Shown in pieces: positions 43,836-51,159 of a stretch of DNA of 64,000 bases (positions are counted from its first letter, which is position 1; each line of letters opens with the position of its first letter). A program made the position numbers and the translations under genes. The notes beneath the pieces were generated by a model. It made no database searches. It worked only from the letters and a program-made list of their open reading frames with translations, and was not told where the DNA came from. Source of the DNA: an uncultured Streptomyces sp. (GTDB lineage: Bacteria > Actinomycetota > Actinomycetes > Streptomycetales > Streptomycetaceae); assembly GCF_947488945.1 (NCBI RefSeq), contig NZ_CANLBS010000004.1, positions 310,001 to 374,000 of the forward strand. Reading direction: 5' to 3'.

Positions 43836-44900
43836 ATGAACGTTGTGACCCCGATCGGCGGCGACAGCGTGGCGGACCGTTCCTGGCCCGGCGTGCTGAC
43901 CCCCCTGATGCGCGGCGAGGACCTCAGCGCCGACGCCACGGCGTGGGCGATGGACCGCATCATGAGCGGGTCGGCGACCGACGTGCAGATCGCCGGCTTC
44001 GCCGTGGCCCTGCGCGCCAAGGGCGAGACGGTGGACGAGGTCAGCGGCCTGGTGCGGGCGATGTACGCGCACGCCCGGACCATCGAGGTGCCCGGCCGCA
44101 CGGTGGACATCGTGGGCACCGGCGGCGACCTGGCGAAGACCGTCAACATCTCCACCATGTCGGCGATCGTGATCGCCGGCACCGGAGCGAAGGTCGTCAA
44201 GCACGGCAACCGCTCCGCCTCCTCCGCGAGCGGCGCCTCCGACGTGCTGGAGAAGCTCGGCGTCAACCTCGACCTCACCCCGGAGCGGGTCGCCGAGGTC
44301 GCCGAGGAGGCCGGCATCACCTTCTGCTTCGCCGTGAAGTTCCACCCCGCCCTGCGGTACGCGGCCCGCGCGCGCAAGGAGCTCGGCACGCAGACCACCT
44401 TCAACATCCTCGGTCCGCTCACCAACCCGGCGCACGTGCGCGCCCAGGCGGTGGGTGTGGCGGACGTCCGGATGGCCCCGATCGTGGCCGGTGTGCTCGC
44501 CGAGCGGGGCAACTCCGCGCTCGTCTTCCGGGGCGACGACGGGCTGGACGAGCTGACCACCACCGCCACCTCCCGGGTCTGGGTGGTGCGGGACGGCTCG
44601 GTGCGCGAGGAGGCCTTCGACCCGCGGTCGGTGGGCCTGGAGCTGGTGCCGGTCCAGGCGCTGCGCGGCGCCGACCCGGCGTACAACGCGGACGTCGCCC
44701 GGCGGTTGCTGGACGGCGAACGCGGACCGGTGCGCGAGGCGGTGCTGCTCAACTCGGCAGCGGCCCTGGTGGCGTTGGACCCCACCGACGCGCCGCTGGC
44801 CGAGCAGATCGCCGCGAAGATCACCGCCGCCGCGGAGTCGGTCGACTCGGGGGCCGCCAAGAGCGCCCTGGAGCGCTGGGTGGCGGCCAGCAACGCCTGA
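43836..44900 (+). CDS. trpD: Anthranilate phosphoribosyltransferase
   Basis: A 354-residue enzyme that transfers phosphoribose from PRPP to anthranilate, the second step of tryptophan synthesis. It has [18 protein letters not shown] (PRPP-binding Gly-rich loop), [23 protein letters not shown] (KHGNR motif for pyrophosphate) and [15 protein letters not shown] [11 protein letters not shown]. Length fits the family. GGAG lies 7 nt before the ATG. It stands alone, away from other trp genes, next to the qcr operon; this odd position is shared with mycobacteria (Rv2192c as I recall). Confidence 0.95.
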   Translation: MNVVTPIGGDSVADRSWPGVLTPLMRGEDLSADATAWAMDRIMSGSATDVQIAGFAVALRAKGETVDEVSGLVRAMYAHARTIEVPGRTVDIVGTGGDLAKTVNISTMSAIVIAGTGAKVVKHGNRSASSASGASDVLEKLGVNLDLTPERVAEVAEEAGITFCFAVKFHPALRYAARARKELGTQTTFNILGPLTNPAHVRAQAVGVADVRMAPIVAGVLAERGNSALVFRGDDGLDELTTTATSRVWVVRDGSVREEAFDPRSVGLELVPVQALRGADPAYNADVARRLLDGERGPVREAVLLNSAAALVALDPTDAPLAEQIAAKITAAAESVDSGAAKSALERWVAASNA

Positions 44901-44932
44901 ACGGCGGCCGGGCACGGCGGTGAGGTGACCGG

Positions 44933-44961
44933 GGGCGCAGTCCGGATGGCGGACTGCGCCC
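44933..44961 (+). terminator. Hairpin terminator after trpD
   Basis: GGGCGCAGTCCG and CGGACTGCGCCC (12 bp) with a GATGG loop lie 32 nt after the trpD stop and immediately before the riboswitch promoter. Confidence 0.82.
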
Positions 44962-44989
44962 TTGCGCGTCCTGGCGTGTGTGGCAAGAT
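44962..44989 (+). promoter_or_regulatory. Predicted promoter of the SAM-IV riboswitch transcript
   Basis: TTGCGC (44962-44967) and CAAGAT (44984-44989) with a 16-nt spacer would start RNA near 44996, directly at the first paired bases of the aptamer. Confidence 0.5.
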
Positions 44990-44996
44990 GCTGGCA

Positions 44997-45116
44997 GGTC
45001 ATGAGTGACAGCGACTACGGCCCCGGCCCGCTGTCCGGCAACCCTCCGTCCGTGGCGGGGTGCCCCGGGTGAAGACCAGGCCGCAGGCAGCGAGGTCTGC
45101 GGCAAGCGCGGGCCCC
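44997..45116 (+). promoter_or_regulatory. SAM-IV riboswitch
   Basis: The RNA has the SAM-I/SAM-IV core layout. GGTC (44997-45000) pairs with GACC (45074-45077) as P1. ATGAGTGACAGC leads into a GACAGC/GCTGTC stem and an internal GGCAACCCTCC. The segment GGCGGGGTGCCCCGGGTGAA holds the conserved GGTGcCccGGGTGAA. After P1 a hairpin CCGCAG/CTGCGG (45081-45102) and GCGGGCCCC form the extra SAM-IV pseudoknot region, absent in SAM-I. The sequence closely matches actinomycete SAM-IV aptamers as I remember them. It would switch off the downstream gene when S-adenosylmethionine is plentiful. Confidence 0.88.
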
Positions 45117-45170
45117 TCCCGGCATCGATGTATGCCAGCCCCCGGGGTCCTGGTCCCTAGGGAGCCTTCT

Positions 45171-45191
45171 GTGAGCAAGCGAATGCGCTAG
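45171..45191 (+). CDS. Six-residue upstream ORF between riboswitch and aminotransferase
   Basis: GTG AGC AAG CGA ATG CGC TAG encodes MSKRMR. AGGGAG lies 6 nt before the GTG, so it has a better ribosome site than the main gene. A TCCCTAGGGA palindrome (45154-45163) overlaps this site and could hide it. The uORF ends 97 nt before the aminotransferase ATG. It may be the real expression platform of the riboswitch or a leader-peptide attenuator; a chance ORF is possible. Confidence 0.4.
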   Translation: MSKRMR

Positions 45192-45288
45192 GGCGTACCG
45201 CCCTTCTCCGCGCTCTTCCTTTCCTTCCTCCGTGCTGCCGCGTGTCCGGCGCCGCGGTGAATTCGTCTGCCTTCTCCGGGAGTTCGTC

Positions 45289-46683
45289 ATGTCCGTGTCC
45301 TCCGCTGCCTCCGTCGCCTCCGCCGCCTCCGACGCGCCGCTCTGTGCACCGCTGCCGGTGCTCGGCAAGGACGTCACCGTCCCGCTCGTGACCGGCGGCG
45401 AAGTCACCTACGCGGCCCTCGACTACGCGGCCAGTGCCCCGGCCCTCCAGCGGGTCTGGGACGACGTGGCGGCCTACGCGCCGTACTACGGCAGCGTCCA
45501 CCGCGGCGCCGGCTACCTCTCGCAGCTCTCCACCGACCTCTTCGAGAACAGCCGCGCCACCGTCGCGGAGTTCCTCGGCTGCCGCGCCGACGACCAGGTC
45601 GTCTTCACCCGCTCCACCACGGACTCCCTCAACCTGCTCGCCGCGGTGCTGCCGGCCGGCTGCCAGGTCTTCGTCTTCGAGACCGAGCACCACGCCTCGC
45701 TGCTGCCCTGGCGCGACGCCGACGTCACCTACCTCGACGCCCCGCGCACCCCGCAGCAGGCCGTCGACACCCTGGAGCGCGCGCTGGCCGCCCGCGACCC
45801 CCACGGCCCGGCCCTGGTCTGCGTCACCGGCGCCTCCAACGTCACCGGCGAGCTGTGGCCGGTACGCGAACTGGCCGCCGCCGCGCACGCCCACGGCGCA
45901 CGGATCGTGCTGGACGCCGCCCAGCTCGCCCCGCACCACCCGGTGGACATCGCCGAACTCGACGTCGACTGGGTCGCGTTCTCCGGCCACAAGCTCTACG
46001 CGCCGTTCGGCTCGGGCGTCCTGGCCGGCCGCGCCGACTGGCTGGTGGCGGCCGAGCCCTACCTGGCGGGCGGCGGCGCCTCCCGCCAGGTCGCCCGCCG
46101 CGCCGACGGCGGCGTGGAGGTCGCGTGGCACACCACCGCCGCCCGCCACGAGGCCGGTTCGCCGAACGTCATCGGCGTCTACTCCATCGCCTCCGCCTGC
46201 AAGGCCCTCACCGAGGCCGGATTCGACTCGCTGGTCGCCCGCGAGCAGGCCCTGGTCGCGAAGGTCCGCGCGGGCCTGGCCGCCGTTCCCCAGGTGAAGG
46301 TGCTCTCGCTGTTCGGCGACGACGCCCCCCGGGTCGGCGTGATCTCCTTCGTGGTGGAGGGCTGGAACAGCTCCCACTTCGCCGCCGCCCTCTCCGCCGA
46401 GTACGGCATCGGCGTCCGCGACGGACTGTTCTGCGCCCACCCGCTGGTGCGCACCCTGCTCGGCAGCGACCCGCAGGACCCGGGCGAGTGCGGCGCCCCC
46501 GAGGGCGGGCCGGGCGAGCTCTCGCTCAACGCCATCCGGGTCAGCTTCGGCGCCGGCACCCCCGACGAGCACGTGGAGCGCTTCCTCCGCGCGGTCGCCG
46601 AACTGGTGAACGACGGCGCCCGCTGGAAGTACCGCACCGAGGGCGGCCGTTGCGTGCCGGACCGCGGCGAGTCGCAGGTCTGA
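45289..46683 (+). CDS. Class-V PLP aminotransferase / cysteine desulfurase-like protein
   Basis: A 464-residue fold-type I PLP enzyme of the aminotransferase V family. Landmarks: VVFTRSTTDSLNLLAAVL (PLP phosphate region), CVTGASNVTGELWPV, IVLDAAQLAPHHPVDI (PLP-binding Asp/Gln), DWVAFSGHKLYAPFGSGVLAG with the PLP lysine in SGHK, and GIGVRDGLFCAHPLV with a Cys where desulfurases have their persulfide loop. It may act as a cysteine desulfurase, selenocysteine lyase or isopenicillin-epimerase-like enzyme. The SAM-IV riboswitch in its leader points to sulfur or methionine metabolism. The ATG at 45289 has only a weak ribosome site. Confidence 0.88.
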   Translation: MSVSSAASVASAASDAPLCAPLPVLGKDVTVPLVTGGEVTYAALDYAASAPALQRVWDDVAAYAPYYGSVHRGAGYLSQLSTDLFENSRATVAEFLGCRADDQVVFTRSTTDSLNLLAAVLPAGCQVFVFETEHHASLLPWRDADVTYLDAPRTPQQAVDTLERALAARDPHGPALVCVTGASNVTGELWPVRELAAAAHAHGARIVLDAAQLAPHHPVDIAELDVDWVAFSGHKLYAPFGSGVLAGRADWLVAAEPYLAGGGASRQVARRADGGVEVAWHTTAARHEAGSPNVIGVYSIASACKALTEAGFDSLVAREQALVAKVRAGLAAVPQVKVLSLFGDDAPRVGVISFVVEGWNSSHFAAALSAEYGIGVRDGLFCAHPLVRTLLGSDPQDPGECGAPEGGPGELSLNAIRVSFGAGTPDEHVERFLRAVAELVNDGARWKYRTEGGRCVPDRGESQV

Positions 46684-46705
46684 CGGAGCGGTACGCCGGA
46701 ACAAC

Positions 46706-46748
46706 GCCGGGGCCGGGCGGGGGAGTCCTCTCCCCGCCCGGCCCCGGC
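46706..46748. terminator. Bidirectional hairpin terminator
   Basis: A 16-17 bp G/C stem, CCGGGGCCGGGCGGGG with its complement, and a roughly 9-nt loop lie between the convergent aminotransferase and AsnC-type genes. Confidence 0.85.
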
Positions 46749-46769
46749 CGTGCGTGCGGCGCCGGAAGG

Positions 46770-47051
46770 TCAGGCGTCCAGCCCGATGGCGAAGGCCGCC
46801 TCCAGGTCGTGTTCCGAGTAGGTGCGGAACGCCACATGGGTGTCGGTGGCCTCGACGCCGGGGATCTTGCTGATCCGGCCGGGGATGACGTCGGCGAGGT
46901 GGTCGTGGTCGGCGACCCGGACCATCGCGATCAGATCGTAGGTGCCGGTGACGGAGTAGACCTCGCTGACGTTCTCCAGCGCGCTGATGGCCTCGGCGAT
47001 CTCCGGAATCCGGTCCACGCTGGTTTTGATGAGCACGATCGCGGTGATCAC
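46770..47051 (-). CDS. Stand-alone Lrp/AsnC ligand-binding (RAM) domain protein
   Basis: A 93-residue protein consisting only of the RAM effector domain: MITAIVLIKTSVDRIPEIAEAISAL, SEVYSVTGTYDLIAMVRVADHDHLADVI and the ATDTHVAFRTY segment. It lacks the helix-turn-helix, so it cannot bind DNA like a normal Lrp. Such proteins form octamers or decamers and may bind amino acids or pair with a full-length Lrp. The GTG start overlaps the stop of the rhomboid gene by 4 nt, so its translation is coupled to a membrane protease. Confidence 0.9.
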   Translation of the reverse strand: MITAIVLIKTSVDRIPEIAEAISALENVSEVYSVTGTYDLIAMVRVADHDHLADVIPGRISKIPGVEATDTHVAFRTYSEHDLEAAFAIGLDA

Positions 47052-47800
47052 GGCTGGCTTTCTCCCTCGGTGGCCGTGGCTGGAACCTTCACTCTAGCCC
47101 CACCCCGGTAGCGCCCCCAGGCGTAGAGGAAGCCGGCCGCGAACCCCGCCACATGGGCGAGATAGGCGACGCCCGGACCCGCGCTCGCGTTCCGCGCCGC
47201 CAGCCACTGGAGCACGAACCAGAACACCAGCACGATCCAGGCGGGGAAGCGCAGCGGCAGGAAGAGGAGGAAGGGGAAGAGGCTGGTGACGCGGGCGCGG
47301 GGGAAGAGCCGGAGGAACGCGCCGAGCACCGCGGAGATCGCCCCCGAGGCCCCGACCAGCGTCTGGCCGGAATCGGCGTGGGCGGCGGCGTAGCAGACCA
47401 GCGCCAGATAGCCGCAGACGAGGTAGAAGAGGGCGAACGCCAGGTGCCCCATCCGCTCCTCCGCCATCGCGCCGAACACGTAGAGGAAGAGCAGGTTGCC
47501 CAGCAGGTGCAGCCAGCTCCCGTGCACGAACAGCGCGGTCAGCGGGGTGAGCAGGGCGGACGCCGAGCCGTGCCACAGCTCGGACGGGATGACGCCCCAC
47601 CGCTCGAAATACCCGGCCTGCGCGGCGAGCAGCGCGTCGGCGGTGCCGTAGGCCCGGTTGAAGCCGGAGAGCGGGCTGAGCAGGAAGACGACGACGCAGA
47701 GAGCGATCAGCCCGTAGGTGACCGGTGATCCGCCCGCCCCGGCCAGCGGCCGGAGCCTCGCCCTCACGTCCCGCCAGCCGCCCGCCCGCCGTTCGATCAT
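47048..47800 (-). CDS. Rhomboid-family intramembrane serine protease
   Basis: A 250-residue membrane protein with six to seven TM helices. The active-site Ser is in GASGAISAVLG (S152) and the His in YLAHVAGFAAGF (H216), forming the rhomboid dyad. HGSWLHLLGNLLFLYVFG supplies the conserved HxxxN-type loop of TM2. It cleaves TM segments of unknown substrates. Start ATG at 47798-47800 (MIERRAGGWRDVRARL) is preferred; an upstream start would add about 57 unconserved residues. It is the first gene of a coupled pair with the AsnC-type protein. Confidence 0.92.
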   Translation of the reverse strand: MIERRAGGWRDVRARLRPLAGAGGSPVTYGLIALCVVVFLLSPLSGFNRAYGTADALLAAQAGYFERWGVIPSELWHGSASALLTPLTALFVHGSWLHLLGNLLFLYVFGAMAEERMGHLAFALFYLVCGYLALVCYAAAHADSGQTLVGASGAISAVLGAFLRLFPRARVTSLFPFLLFLPLRFPAWIVLVFWFVLQWLAARNASAGPGVAYLAHVAGFAAGFLYAWGRYRGGARVKVPATATEGESQP

Positions 47801-47973
47801 GTACGGATCATGGCCCACGGGGCAGCCGGGAACGGGCCGCCATGCCGTGCCGACGGGTATGCGCGAGGCCGTAGGGTTACTCCCAGGGGCATCCGCGGTC
47901 CGACGGCGCACGGCGGGCACGGCTCCCGCCAGGCCCCGCACCCGCACCCGTACGAACGAGAAGGACGGCAACG

Positions 47974-48216
47974 ATGACGACGGTTCCCCAGCCGACCGAC
48001 ACGACCCGCTGGCGCTGCACCCTGTGCGGCAACCTCACGCGCTTCGACGTGACGCGTTCGTCGAAGGTGGTGGAGTACGTCCACCTCGACCTGGCCGGTG
48101 ACGCGAGTGTCGAGGAGCGGGAGGTGGTCAGTGAGACCATCGAGTCGGTCCGCTGCCGTTGGTGCAACGCCGTGGACCAGATCGAACTGGTGGACAGGCC
48201 GGGTGGCGGTTCCTGA
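47974..48216 (+). CDS. Small zinc-ribbon-like actinobacterial protein
   Basis: An 80-residue protein with two CxxC knuckles: WRCTLCGNLTRFDV and VRCRWCNAVDQIE. These probably bind one zinc. The middle (VVEYVHLDLAGDASVEEREVVSETIESV) is acidic. GAAGGA lies 7 nt before the ATG, and a TAGGGT box at about 47872 may be its -10. It is followed 34 nt later by the NYN-domain nuclease gene on the same strand. A role as nucleic-acid-binding partner of that nuclease is an inference from operon context. Confidence 0.82.
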   Translation: MTTVPQPTDTTRWRCTLCGNLTRFDVTRSSKVVEYVHLDLAGDASVEEREVVSETIESVRCRWCNAVDQIELVDRPGGGS

Positions 48217-48250
48217 AGGGAGCCGCACTCACGACACGATGGGGTGACGG

Positions 48251-49615
48251 ATGGTGGAGCAGCCGACGAGCGGCGCTGATCCGGCCGGCGAGGCCGACGG
48301 CGTCGTCGAGGCGCTCGACCGCCCGCTGCCCGAAGGGGTCCGGCGCAAGGTCGTCCAGCTGGCGGCGGACGCCTTCGGCGGCCTGACCGTGGGTGAACTG
48401 CCCGCCCAGCTGCGGCAGTACGCCCGCTTCACCCCGACCCGGCGGGCCAAGTTCGCCGGGAACGCGATGGCCGCCGCGCTGGAGAGCGACGCCCGGTTCC
48501 GGCAGCGGATCGGCGAGCGGATCGCGCAGGCCCAGCCCGAGCTGGCCGCCGCGCTGGAGGCCGGCTCGCCGCCCGCCGCCGCCGACCCGCTGGACGTCGC
48601 CGCCGCGGCCTACGTGCTGCGCCCGACGGGCTGGGTCAAGCTGGTCCAGTCCGCCGGCGAGGAGGTCCAGCGCGCCGACGCCGAGCGCGCCGACGAGGAG
48701 GTCCGCCGCGAACGGGACCGGCTGCGCGAGGAGCTGGACCAGGCGCGCGGCCAGACCCGTGCGGAGACCGAGCGGCTCCGGGCCGAGCTGGACGCCGCCC
48801 GCAAGGAGGCCGAGGCGCTGCACCGCAAGCTGCGCAGCGCCCACAGCGAGCTGAAGCGCGGCGAGGCCGCGCTGCGCAAGGTGGCCGCCGAGGTGGACGC
48901 CGTGCGCACGGAGACGGGTGCCCGGATCTCCGCCGCGGAGAGCGAGTCGCGGCGGCTCAAGGCGCGCCTGGCGGAGGCCGAGGCGGCCGTCGAGGCGGGC
49001 CGCCGGGCCGCCCGCGAGGGGCGCTCGGTGGAGGACATGCGGCTGCGGCTGCTCCTGGACACCGTGCTGGACGCGGCGGCGGGCCTGCGCCGGGAGCTCG
49101 CCCTGCCGCCGTCGGAGATCCGGCCCGCCGACGGTGTGGACGCCGTCGAGCCGGGGCGGATGTCGCCCAAGGACATCGCGGCCAGGGCGCTTTCGGAGAC
49201 CGACCCGGCGCTGCTCGACCAGCTCCTGGCGCTGCCGCAGGCCCATCTGATCGTGGACGGCTACAACGTCACCAAGACCGGCTATCCCCAGATGCCGCTG
49301 GAGAAGCAGCGGTTGAGGCTGCTGGGCGGGCTCTCCATGCTCGCCGCCCAGACCGGCGCCGAGATGACCTGCGTCTTCGACGGCGCCGAGCTGGCCGTGC
49401 CGGTCCTGCTGGCGCCGCCGCGCGGGGTCCGGGTGCTGTTCAGCAAGGCGGGGGTGACCGCCGACGAGCTGATCCGCCAACTGGCCCGCGCGGAGCCGAC
49501 GGGCCGGCCGGTGGTGGTGGTCTCGACCGACCGCGAGGTGGCGGACGGCGTGGCCAAGGCCGGTGCGAGGCCGGTGGCGTCCGCATTGCTCCTGAAGCGG
49601 CTTTCGCGCGTCTGA
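48251..49615 (+). CDS. NYN-domain RNA-binding/nuclease protein with coiled coil
   Basis: A 454-residue protein. Residues 20-130 are helical with no known name, residues 145-265 are a long Glu/Arg/Ala-rich coiled coil, and residues 330-454 form a YacP-type NYN (PIN-like) domain: HLIVDGYNVTKTGYP, CVFDGAELAV, ADELIRQLAR and VVVVSTDREVADGV supply the conserved acidic metal-binding residues. NYN domains are predicted ribonucleases acting on rRNA, tRNA or mRNA. The long coiled coil implies oligomerisation. It is 34 nt downstream of the zinc-ribbon gene and has no terminator before it, so the two form an operon. Confidence 0.87.
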   Translation: MVEQPTSGADPAGEADGVVEALDRPLPEGVRRKVVQLAADAFGGLTVGELPAQLRQYARFTPTRRAKFAGNAMAAALESDARFRQRIGERIAQAQPELAAALEAGSPPAAADPLDVAAAAYVLRPTGWVKLVQSAGEEVQRADAERADEEVRRERDRLREELDQARGQTRAETERLRAELDAARKEAEALHRKLRSAHSELKRGEAALRKVAAEVDAVRTETGARISAAESESRRLKARLAEAEAAVEAGRRAAREGRSVEDMRLRLLLDTVLDAAAGLRRELALPPSEIRPADGVDAVEPGRMSPKDIAARALSETDPALLDQLLALPQAHLIVDGYNVTKTGYPQMPLEKQRLRLLGGLSMLAAQTGAEMTCVFDGAELAVPVLLAPPRGVRVLFSKAGVTADELIRQLARAEPTGRPVVVVSTDREVADGVAKAGARPVASALLLKRLSRV

Positions 49616-49737
49616 CGCGTTCTGGGCGACATGTGTGGCATGCCGCTTTCCGGGAAACGCTCCGTCAATTCGCCGCTACGCGCCGTGCGTCGAGGGCAAA
49701 GAAGTGCCGGGTGTGACGAAGTTTTTCTCGTGAGGAT

Positions 49738-49767
49738 TTGAACTGATCACAAGTTGGTCACTAGGGT
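49738..49767 (+). promoter_or_regulatory. Predicted vegetative promoter of the NlpC/P60 gene
   Basis: TTGAAC (49738-49743), an 18-nt spacer and TAGGGT (49762-49767). The spacer contains two spaced repeats (ATCAC and GTCAC, 11 nt apart), which could bind an activator or repressor such as an OmpR-family regulator. RNA would start about 49774, at the edge of the riboswitch. Confidence 0.6.
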
Positions 49768-49771
49768 CAGG

Positions 49772-49890
49772 CCTCGAACCTTCGCACGGTTGATCACCCA
49801 TCCGGGGTGGCAGCGGAGGAACCGCCGTGTCCGTGATGTGTGCGGAGCCGGGGATCGCGTCTTCCCCACCACCCGGTAGGCGGCTCGAGG
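49772..49890 (+). promoter_or_regulatory. Probable c-di-AMP riboswitch (ydaO/yuaA type)
   Basis: A structured leader before a cell-wall hydrolase gene, the classic actinobacterial place for ydaO riboswitches. CCTCGA (49772-49777) can pair with TCGAGG (49885-49890) as the closing stem. Conserved-looking pieces are GGAGGAACCGCC, GAGCCGGGGATCG and ACCCGGTAGGCGG, the last resembling the ydaO 3' consensus ACCUCGUAGGC. It ends 18 nt before the GTG and next to the ribosome site AAGGAG, so translation control is possible. In this class c-di-AMP binding lowers expression. The assignment is by recalled consensus, not a covariance search. Confidence 0.68.
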
Positions 49891-49908
49891 AAGAAGGAGC
49901 TCGCCTTC

Positions 49909-50934
49909 GTGGCGTCCCACCGTCGTCCCAAGCAGCCGAGCCGCACCCGCGTGACCGTGCTCACCGCGACCGCCGCCGCAGCCGTGGCCCTGTCCTCCCA
50001 GGCGGCGCACGCCGACCCGAAGCCGACCAAGGCCGAGGTGAAGGCGAAGGTCGACAAGCTCTACCACGAGGCGGAAGAGGCCACCGAGAAGTACAACGGG
50101 GCCAAGGAGCAGCAGGACAAGCTGAAGAAGCAGGTCGACGCGCTCCAGGACAAGGTCGCCCGCGAGCAGGCCGACCTCAACACCCTCCGGGACGAGCTGG
50201 GTTCCATAGCGACGGCGCAGTACCGCACCGGCGGCATGGACCCGTCGCTTCAGCTGTTCCTCGCGTCCGACCCGGACAGCTTCCTCGAACAGGCTTCGGC
50301 CCTGGACCAGTTGACCGCCAAGCAGGCCGAGTCGCTGCAGAAGATCCAGGCCAAGCAGCGCACCCTGGCGCAGGAGCGCAAGGAAGCGCAGTCGAAGCTC
50401 TCCGAGCTGGCCGAGGTCCGCAAGGCCCTCGGCGCGAACAAGAAGAAGTACCAGAGCAAGCTCGCCGACGCCCGTGAGGTGCTGAACACCCTCACCGCCG
50501 CCGAGCGCGCCAAGATGGCCCAGGAGGAGCAGCGCGCCAGCCGCGCCGCCGGCGACCGGGTCGACCTCGGCAGCGAGGTCCCCGCCTCCGCCCGCGGCGC
50601 CGCCGCCCTCAGCGCCGCCGCCACCCAGATCGGCAAGCCGTACGTCTCCGGCGGCAGCGGCCCTTACTCGTTCGACTGCTCCGGGCTGACCCAGTGGGCG
50701 TACGGCCAGGCCGGCGTCAACATCACCCGCACCACGTACACGCAGATCAACGAGGGCACCCAGATCGGCCGCAGCGCGCTGAAGCCCGGCGACCTGGTCT
50801 TCTTCAACAACACCTCGCACGTCGCCCTGTACGCGGGCAACAACCAGGTGGTGCACGCCCCGAAGCCGGGCGCCTACGTCCGCTACGAGTCGATGAACAC
50901 CATCGGCTCCTTCCAGGTGGGCGTCCGCATCTGA
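49909..50934 (+). CDS. Secreted NlpC/P60 peptidoglycan endopeptidase (RipA-like), copy 1
   Basis: A 341-residue secreted hydrolase with a signal peptide at residues 1-36 (cleavage near SQAAHA-DPKP), a long coiled-coil domain (40-210) that autoinhibits or localises the enzyme, and an NlpC/P60 domain (228-341) with catalytic C257 (YSFDCSGLTQW) and H304 (NNTSHVALYAG). It cuts D-Glu-meso/LL-Dap bonds in stem peptides. GTG start with AAGGAG 9 nt upstream. The preceding leader probably holds a c-di-AMP riboswitch. A paralogue lies immediately downstream as a separate transcription unit. Confidence 0.94.
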   Translation: MASHRRPKQPSRTRVTVLTATAAAAVALSSQAAHADPKPTKAEVKAKVDKLYHEAEEATEKYNGAKEQQDKLKKQVDALQDKVAREQADLNTLRDELGSIATAQYRTGGMDPSLQLFLASDPDSFLEQASALDQLTAKQAESLQKIQAKQRTLAQERKEAQSKLSELAEVRKALGANKKKYQSKLADAREVLNTLTAAERAKMAQEEQRASRAAGDRVDLGSEVPASARGAAALSAAATQIGKPYVSGGSGPYSFDCSGLTQWAYGQAGVNITRTTYTQINEGTQIGRSALKPGDLVFFNNTSHVALYAGNNQVVHAPKPGAYVRYESMNTIGSFQVGVRI

Positions 50935-50970
50935 CGCCCGAACGGGCGAATCGCCGCACCCCTCGCTGAC

Positions 50971-51012
50971 GCCCCGCCCCGCCGGAGACCAAGGTCACCG
51001 GCGGGGCGGGGC
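50971..51012 (+). terminator. Hairpin terminator between the two NlpC/P60 genes
   Basis: A 15-bp stem GCCCCGCCCCGCCGG with its complement, and an inner GACC/GGTC mini-stem, lies 36 nt past the first gene. Confidence 0.82.
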
Positions 51013-51046
51013 CGTTCTGCGTGCTCTCGCCGCCGCGCGCGGTTCT

Positions 51047-51075
51047 TTGTCGCTCCGTGGTCGGACGATTACTGT
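51047..51075 (+). promoter_or_regulatory. Predicted vegetative promoter of the second NlpC/P60 gene
   Basis: TTGTCG (51047-51052), a 17-nt spacer and TACTGT (51070-51075), giving a leader of about 80 nt. It is too short for the riboswitch found ahead of copy 1. Confidence 0.6.
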
Positions 51076-51159
51076 CTGCCTGCTGTGCGGCCCCGCTCGT
51101 CGTTCCGCCCGTCCGGGCGGCAGGGTGCCGCGCGTCAGTGGAAGGGAGTGCGGCTTCCC

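Noticed and set aside
49744..49761. MtrA-type direct repeat in the NlpC/P60 promoter
   Set aside because: ATCAC and GTCAC 11 nt apart only loosely resemble reported boxes; kept as a remark on the promoter and not as a site.
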